Source: Macrostomum hystrix
Taxonomy: Eukaryota > Platyhelminthes > Macrostomidae
Length of the DNA: 64,000 bases
Assembly: GCA_950097015.1 (NCBI GenBank)
Contig: CATNEN010000024.1
Location: 4,574,501 to 4,638,500 of the forward strand
Reading direction: 5' to 3'
The notes beneath the pieces are model-generated. The model was given only the letters and a program-made list of their open reading frames with translations, had not been told where the DNA came from and ran no database searches. Of the stretch, positions 57,655-64,000 are shown one piece after another (position 1 is the stretch's first letter; every line of letters starts with the position of its first letter). A program made the position numbers and the translations under genes.

Positions 57655-58995
57655 CTGTAACAATGCCATCCCTTTCTCAATTCTGTCATCTCTGATACCA
57701 AAACCTAAAAACTTTAATCCCTAATCCCAAACACAGTCATCCATAATTCCTAACACTTTCATCCCTAATTCCAAACAATGTCATCCCTAATCCCAAACAC
57801 TGTCATCCCTAATCCCAAACAATGTCATCCCTGATCCCAAACACTGTCATCCCTAATTCCAAACAATGTCATCCCTAATTCCAAACAATGTCATCCCTAA
57901 TCCCAAACAATGTCATCCCTGATCCCAAACACTGTCATCCCTGATCCCAAACACTGTCATCCATAATTCCAAACAATGTCGACCCTGATCCTAAAACACT
58001 GTCATCCCTAATCCCAAACAATGTCATCCCTAATCCCAAACAATGTCATCCCTGATCCCAAACACTGTCATCCATAATTCCAAACAATGTCGACCCTGAT
58101 CCTAAAACACTGTCATCCCTAATCCCAAACAATGTCATCCCTAATCCCAAACAATGTCATCCCTGATCCCAAACACTGTCATCCCTAATTCCAAACAATG
58201 TCGTCCTTGATCCTATACACTTTCATCCCTAATTCCAAACAATGTCATCCCTAATCCCAAAAAATTTCATCCCTAATCCCAAACAATGTCATTCCCGGTT
58301 TCCAAATAATGTCATCCCTGATCCCAAACACTGTCATCCCTAATTCCAAACAATGTCATCCCTGATCCCAAACACTGTCATCCCTAATTCCAAACAATGT
58401 CATCCCTGATCCCAAACACTGTCATCCCTAATTCCAAACAATGTCGTCCCTGATCCCAAACACTGTCATCCCTAATTCCAAACAATGTCATCCCTGATCC
58501 CAAACACTGTCATCCCTAATTCCAAACAATGTCGTCCCTGATCCCAAACACTGTCATCCCTAATTCCAAACAATGTCATCCCTGATCCCAAACACTGTCA
58601 TCCCTGATCCCAAACAATGTCATCCCTGATCCCAAACACTGTCATCCCTGATTCCAAACAATTTCGTCCCTGATCCCAAACACTGTCATCCCTAATTCCA
58701 AACAATGTCATCCCTGATCCCAAACACTGTCATCCCTAATTCCAAACAATGTCATCCCTAATCCCAAACACTGTCATCCCTAATTCAAAACGCTGTCATC
58801 CCTAATCCTAAACACTGTTATCCCTAATTCCAAACAATGTCATCCCTAATTCAAAACGCTGTCATCCCTAATCCTAAACACTGTTATCCCTAATTCCAAA
58901 CAATGTCATCCCTAATTCAAAACGCTGTCATCCCTAATCCTAAACACTGTCATCCCTGATTCCAAACAATTTCGTCCCTGATCCCAAACACTGGG
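57655..58995. repeat. 21-22-bp minisatellite (TGTCATCCCTAATCCCAAAC)
   Basis: About 60 copies, alternating CTGATCCCAAACACTGTCATC and CTAATTCCAAACAATGTCATC forms in long stretches, so the working unit is often a dimer of about 43 bp. An 80-bp block with GTCGACCCTGATCCTAAAAC occurs twice (about 57977 and 58088). Confidence 0.95.
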
Positions 58996-59843
58996 ATCCT
59001 CATATTTGGCATCTTTTGGTGAATATGCATATGAACGGTGGTATATGCATATATTTTTAAAGGGTTCAGTGTGTCCTTTGGTGTTGTACATGATGCGAAT
59101 GGTCTAATTGAGAATCCTGACTTTATCCAATTAGGAAGCCGGGCAGGTTTCATTCCTGATGAGGATGATGGCAGTGTTAATTAGGAAGGTTAAAAAACAA
59201 AACAAGAATCATGTGAAGGATCATGTGGTAACCCAAAATATGTTATAATTACTCTGAGAGATGCCAACGTGAGATATTCACATGGAGCTGTTAGATCAAT
59301 ACAACATGAAATCAGTGATAATCTTTGCCCTGCAATGCCGCAAAATGGAAATCTAATCAAAATAAGGCTCCGCTGCGCAGCGGGTCGCTTGCTGACGCAG
59401 CAATTCTGTGCCTTTTTGCCCTCTCTTCTTTCCCTTTCTCCCTACATTTTTCGGAGTTGGGATCGCCTTCCCCTCCTCGCTGCTCGCGCTTTCGCTTTCT
59501 CTTTCACCTTCCATTCGCTTTGCCTTTGCTTTGCTACTTTGAGGGGCTGTAGGTTAATGCTTTTTTACTACATTCTGGCCTAGCCTGCTAATATGCAATC
59601 ACAAGGACTGAAAAAAGTACTTCAGCACTTAATGGATTGTTCGTCACGACTTCAGCAGAAACCGAACCGCCAAGTCCATGCGAAGGCATCACGTGCTCCA
59701 GCGATCACCCCATACTTAACAGAAAGAATTTAACACGGTCCGTTCAGACACGGATTGTCCTGACGGCCTCACACTCTGCACAAACTACTTCAAAGCAATA
59801 ATTCTACACAGAAAACTTTCAAACTAAATCACTGTGCTATGAA
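58996..59843 (+). promoter_or_regulatory. region upstream of the secreted-protein gene
   Basis: 848 bp of unique DNA between the array and the ATG at 59844. It would include the 5' UTR and probably the promoter. No core element is certain. TTCTACACAG at 59811-59820 could be a splice or trans-splice acceptor 24 bp before the ATG, which is speculative. Confidence 0.3.
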
Positions 59844-61295
59844 ATGAAATCCTTCAGTGTGCAAGTTGTGGAAACTGCAGCGCTGGCTCTGCTGCTCTGC
59901 TCGCTGGCAGCTGGCCAGGTCTCCCAGTGCGCAGCCACAGGCCCAACGCAGCTCCGCTTCGTGGCCCAGCTCAATGTGAACGGCTGCGTGTTGTTCGTGC
60001 ACGACACGGGAGCGAGCGACGGTCCGCACTTTGCCATCGAGCCGGTCATGTGCGTGACGAAGAGGCCTAAGTCTCTAGTTACATCTACGCCACTGGCAGG
60101 AATTACTATCATTCACTTAGTATCTGCTGCTGCTGATGGATGATGAAATGCTCGCAGCAGCTAAGCGCCAGCTGGAGCATCTGTCACCGAGGTCCGTGAG
60201 CTTCCCGGTGATTCCAGAATTGTTTTCCAAGTATCCAAGCATTCCAAGTCTTCAAGTTTTCCAAGCATCCATGGAAACTAACAGCACATTTAAAGCTTCA
60301 TTTCATGGCTATGACGAGGAGTACTTTCATGGCTATGATTTTCGGAGGCTTCTGGGATTCGTCAATATTGAGGATTGGAGTTCCGATCGCAATTACTCAG
60401 TAGCAAGCTCCATATTGTAAGTTGCCAGTAATAATCTCGCGCAGCTAGGAATATAATAGAGTTCGATTTGAATAGAAATTGGAGCTCGCGTCATTTTCCG
60501 CAGATCAGAAATTCAATCAGATCCATCGGTGGTGTTAAACGATCTGATGCTGACCGTACCTTTTCGTGGGGATGCTGACACCTGCTATCAACGTAGCTAC
60601 CGCCCGATGCTGCAGAACCAGACCTTTGATCTCGAAGTGGTGAGAAAGAATTACTACCTCCCGGCATGTCAGGAGATAGTATTCATCCGCTCGATCAACG
60701 TCGCGAACTGCACTGCTCAAGTGCACCAGAGGCTCGACATTGAGGGCCACTTCCTCATCGAGCCTCTGCTCTGCCACAACATCAGCAGCTTGAGCAGCGA
60801 GTCAATCATGCATGACTACAGCCGTAGCATGTCCTACCTCAAGCTGGATGTAGTGCTGCAAGATGAGGTCACACTGGAAGCTGTGAGGTCTCAGCTGGCT
60901 GATCTGTCTCCTCAGCAGGTCACCTTCATGAAACTGTGGAGTGCTCAGAGCAGTGTGAGCTCGGCCTTGAGTTCTCGCTTCTCAATCGGTCCGCTGAGGG
61001 TGTCGGCAGACTGGAAGACTGCTCAGCTGCAGTTGTTCTGCAGATTCGAGAAACAATGCCATGGGCTGAGGTCAGTGGAAATAGTTACTCAATAAGTTTA
61101 AAGATCGCTTATAAAAAGTAATATTTCCCGTTTTCTATCAGGTCGGAAATAATTTTCGAGCCAGTCAACTTGTTCCGCCATATTGGGTGGCAGGTGACAT
61201 CGATAGCGAGACAGCTGTGCCTTGTCGAGTCGAACGAGCCGCGGTTTCTGTGGCGAATGAGACAAACTGGAGCAGCTCATCAGGGACATATGTGA
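59844..61295 (+). CDS. secreted protein with two copies of a Cys-containing domain, family unknown
   Basis: The first residues, MKSFSVQVVETAALALLLCSLAAGQ, form a clear signal peptide. Exons that keep one frame: 59844-60044, 60121-60416, 60504-61070 and 61142-61295 (405 residues). Two introns are strong: 60417-60503 (GTAAGT to TTTTCCGCAG) and 61071-61141 (GTCAGT to TTCTATCAG), both in the same phase. The first junction (60045-60120) is weak. The protein is an internal duplication: C..LRFVAQLNVNGC...HFAIEPVMC in copy 1 matches CQEIVFIRSINVANC...HFLIEPLLC in copy 2. DDEMLAAAKRQLEHLSP matches DEVTLEAVRSQLADLSP. Both copies have an intron directly before SEI. N-glycosylation sequons (NST, NYS, NQT, NCT, NIS) fit secretion. 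I do not recognise the family; extracellular or gland product is inference. Confidence 0.72.
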
Positions 61296-61914
61296 TGGCG
61301 TAAAATTTAACTTCTCCACTGCAGCCAGTGGCAACTTAATTTCCATTGTGCTGTGAGAATATATTTCCTGTCTTATCTGAAACAATAACAGTTAGAATAT
61401 ACAGGAGGAAATTACTCCATTATCACCTTGCTGAATGCACAATTCAACTATTGGTTAATCAGTAAATACGTTATATTCACTATATCTATAGACTTGAGTA
61501 TAGACTTGAGCAAAGTTAATTTCGCAAGAAAATTTTAATTAATCTAGCAAAATCCTCGCTAGCAAAGTTCGTCTAGCAGATTTCCTGCTAGCAAATCTCG
61601 TACTGCCAATAAAACACAACGAAAAAAAATTCATAATGCATTAAAAAATAGTCTAGAAAGCTACAGTCCCTGTCACTCAGTACCTAACTTGGCTACCAGG
61701 ACGCTCTGAAGTAGTCAGGTCGCCGCTGCCTTCCTGAGCGACGGGGCCCTTCCAGGCACTCGGCAGCCGGGGGCTCGCACAGCCACTCCCAGGTGCCAGG
61801 GCCGTCCAGCTCCGGGTCGTGGCTCACGTCAGCGGCTGCTTGCTGGGCCGCCGGCTGCGTCTTGCAGATTCTGCTGATTGCAGATTCGCTCGAACCACCT
61901 GAATGCTTTCCTCT
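61296..61914. other. 3' flank of the secreted-protein gene
   Basis: AT-rich, probably including the 3' UTR. A 74-codon minus-strand frame at 61693-61917 ends RRSGRQRRPDYFRASW, which resembles the basic tail of some LTR-retrotransposon polyproteins, but it is too short to call. Confidence 0.4.
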
Positions 61915-62140
61915 CAATAATTCATGCTACCACTTTGTTATATCATGCTATCCCTGGACACATCTTGCTAACCACTTAATTTATGCTTTTCCCACGTTAA
62001 TTTATGCTTCCCCCTCTATAATTTATTCTATCCTCTCGACAAATCATGCAATTTTGTCGATTATTCACGCTTCCCATCGACAACTCATGCTTCGCTCTTG
62101 ATAATTCATGATTTTCTCCTCACTACATCTTGCTTCGCCT
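61915..62140 (-). repeat. decayed copies of the 21-bp GCATGAATTATCGAG family
   Basis: Read on the minus strand, degenerate units such as AGCATGAATTATTGAG and AGCATGAGTTGTCGATG match the array at 55551-56570 in inverted orientation. Better copies of the same unit occur at 62912-62980. Confidence 0.7.
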
Positions 62141-62805
62141 GTATAATTCATAGTTTCCTCCGTTAATTCATAGTTTCCTCCGTTAATTCATAGTTTCCTC
62201 CGTTAATTTATAGTTTCCTCCGTTAATTCATAGTTTCCTCCGTTAATTCATAGTTTCCTCCGTTAATTCATAGTTTCCTCCGTTAATTCATATTTTCCTC
62301 CGTTAATTCATAGTTTCCTCCGTTAATACATAGTTTCCTCCGTTAATTTATAGTTTCCTCCGTTAATTTATAGTTTCCTCCGTTAATTCATAGTTTCCTC
62401 CGTTAATTCATAGTTTCCTCCGTTAATTCATAGTTTCCTCCTTTAATTCATAGTTTCCTCCGTTAATTCATAGTTTCCTCCGTTAATTCATAGTTTCATC
62501 CGTTAATTCATAGTTTCCTCCGTTAATTCATAGTTTCCTCCGTTAATTCATAGTTTCCTCCGTTAATTCATAGTTTCCTCCGTTAATTCATAGTTTCCTC
62601 CGTTAATTCATTGTTTCCTCCGTTAATTCATAGTTTCCTCCGTTAATTCATAGTTTCCTCAGTTAATTCATAGTTTCCTCCGTTAATTCATTGTTTCCTC
62701 CGTTAATTCATTGTTTCCTCCGTTAATTCATAGTTTCCTCCGTTAATTTATAGTTTCCTCCGTTAATTCATGTTTCCTCCGTTAATTCATGTTTCCATCT
62801 CGATA
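62141..62805. repeat. 20-bp minisatellite (TTTCCTCCGTTAATTCATAG)
   Basis: About 33 copies of an exact 20-bp unit with few substitutions (TTTATAG, TTCATTG). Two shortened copies end it. Confidence 0.97.
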
Positions 62806-62911
62806 GTTTATGCCTAACCTGAATTATTTATTCTACCCCTCTATAATTTATGTTACCCCCATAAAAATGCATGCTTTTCGCTTGGTAATTTTGCTTGGCA
62901 ACTCCCTTGAT

Positions 62912-63205
62912 TATTCATGCTGCCACTTCGATAATTCATGCTGCCACTTCGATAATTCATGCTGCCACTTCGATAATTCATATCTAATTCATAATTAATA
63001 ATTCATGAATTCATAATTCATAATTCATGAATTCATAATTCATAATTCATAGTTCATGAATTCATAATTCATAATTCATAATGAATGAATTCATAATTCA
63101 TAATTCGTAATTCATAATTCATGAATTCATAATTCATAATTCATAATTCATAATTCATGAATTCATAATTCATATCTAATTCGTCATAATTCATATTCAT
63201 AATTC
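62912..63205. repeat. GCTGCCACTTCGATAATTCAT copies, then AATTCATAATTC array
   Basis: Three to four 21-bp copies of CTGCCACTTCGATAATTCAT plus G (inverted relatives of the 55.9-kb unit) lead into an AT-rich array of AATTCATAATTCATGAATTC. That array is rich in the palindrome GAATTC and ATGAATTCAT and could form hairpins. Confidence 0.9.
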
Positions 63206-63210
63206 ATATC

Positions 63211-63999
63211 CATGTGAAGCGCTTCAAAAAATATCTGATGGACCAGAAACTGCTGGACAACATCGAAACAATGCCGATCCGCGAGGGGCGAGTGGGTCAG
63301 CGGCTAACGTCGCTGCCTCGCACTCCAAAGGACGCTAGTTCGATTCACCCTTCAATTCACGATTAATTTCGGGACTTGTTGGGGGGGTTTGGACAGTAGC
63401 GACCGGCAGAGGTGCACCATATTTCGTGCAATCAAAGCTTGAAATAATAGCTTCGCTCCTACCTTCTGTGTGCCTGTTCTGCGTTGTGTGAGTTGTGTGC
63501 GTTGGCGCTGGGGCGTGAGGCCTTGCGGTGGGGGTGGCTGGGGGCGGGTGTACACCGCCGCACGCTTTCTGGACTTCCGTCAGCGCGATTGGATAAGTGT
63601 ACACTCATCACCCGGCCCCCCCTGAGGACTGATTTCATATCAGCCTTCCGCCCCGGCTTGGTCTGCTATGTGCGTGTGGGGCTGGGGTGGGGGACACTGC
63701 TGCCTATTCTGGGTGCCTCCTGCCCTCCCCAGCTGGTCTGTGCTGCTGTGTGTGGTGCCTGCTCAGGGGAGGCGGCGCGATGGGCGCAAAAGCGCCTAGT
63801 TCGCCGGTCTGGGGGCGTGCCGCTCCGTCGCTTGTGCGACAAGTGCCCCGGGCCCCCCTGCATATAGATAGATAGAATGCCGATCCGCTATCTTTGTGCC
63901 TATATGCGGCTGTGGTTTGTGTCACTGAAGACTCAGGACTATTCTATTTTGTTGAAATTGAACGCAAAAAGGTGTAACGGGTGTCCCAAAAAACTATAG
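63211..63999 (+). pseudogene. transposase-like coding remnant split by a SINE
   Basis: The left piece 63211-63282 (HVKRFKKYLMDQKLLDNI...) and right piece 63889-63999 (YLCAYMRLWFVSLKTQDYS...) are in the same frame once the inserted element and one target copy are left out. They end at TAG by the sequence GGGTGTCCCAAAAAAC. That sequence resembles the terminal repeats of many mariner-type transposons, so this may be a transposase C-terminus and the element's right end. The left part is lost in the repeat array. The family call is tentative. Confidence 0.45.
63283..63875 (+). mobile_element. tRNA-headed retroelement (SINE) with 13-bp target-site duplication
   Basis: The head GAGTGGGTCAGCGGCTAACG has an A-box-like motif, and GCTAGTTCGATTC is a perfect B box. 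A GC-rich body and a short (ATAG)n tail follow. AATGCCGATCCGC occurs directly before (63270-63282) and after (63876-63888), which is a clear retroposition signature. The tRNA-like part resembles the 46930 family but the body differs. Confidence 0.88.
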
Positions 64000-64000
64000 T

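Noticed and set aside
61693-61917. 74-codon minus-strand frame ending RRSGRQRRPDYF
   Set aside because: It resembles an LTR-retrotransposon polyprotein tail but is too short, with no protease, polymerase or LTR nearby.

Overview
The window is nuclear DNA from a repeat-rich invertebrate animal. Evidence: multi-exon genes with short GT-AG introns (donors mostly GTGAGT or GTAAGT), two animal-specific transcription factors (a ZEB/Zfh-1-type zinc-finger homeodomain factor and a Hunchback-type zinc-finger factor), tRNA-derived SINEs, hAT-like non-autonomous transposons and a Crypton-like tyrosine-recombinase fragment. A free-living flatworm such as Macrostomum, or another lophotrochozoan, would fit. 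That placement is a guess; the sequence alone does not settle it.

Layout. 1-4.6 kb is minisatellite arrays. 4.7-5.5 kb (minus) is the last coding exon of a hunchback homologue, with the same 31-bp minisatellite on both sides. 5.6-16.1 kb is arrays, one SINE copy and unique DNA with no recognised exon. 16.1-33.7 kb (minus) is a complete zfh-1/ZEB-type gene: six exons, 850 codons, and a 12.4-kb first intron full of arrays, SINEs and hAT-like elements. 34-46 kb is arrays and unrecognised DNA. 46.2-50.6 kb (minus, perhaps from 53.4 kb) is a coiled-coil protein gene whose introns are largely filled with different minisatellites. About 54 kb holds a truncated Crypton-like tyrosine recombinase. 54.8-59 kb is four further arrays. 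59.8-61.3 kb (plus) is a small secreted-protein gene with an internally duplicated domain. 61.9-64 kb is arrays, then a SINE with a 13-bp target-site duplication that interrupts a probable transposase remnant.

Roughly 23 kb, about a third of the window, is tandem array. There are more than 25 arrays, most with their own unit of 16-56 bp, so nearly all long open frames here are array artefacts. The two transcription factor genes share a strand, but nothing shows that they are co-regulated. I found no operon, CRISPR array, rRNA, genuine tRNA gene or virus. The least ordinary points are an hAT-like element family that carries a minisatellite inside it, the introns of one gene filled with unrelated minisatellites that start close to the 5' splice site, and the duplicated secreted protein with a conserved intron position.

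Exon boundaries were worked out by eye from splice signals and codon phase. All six zfh exons, and the five core coiled-coil exons, join in phase.
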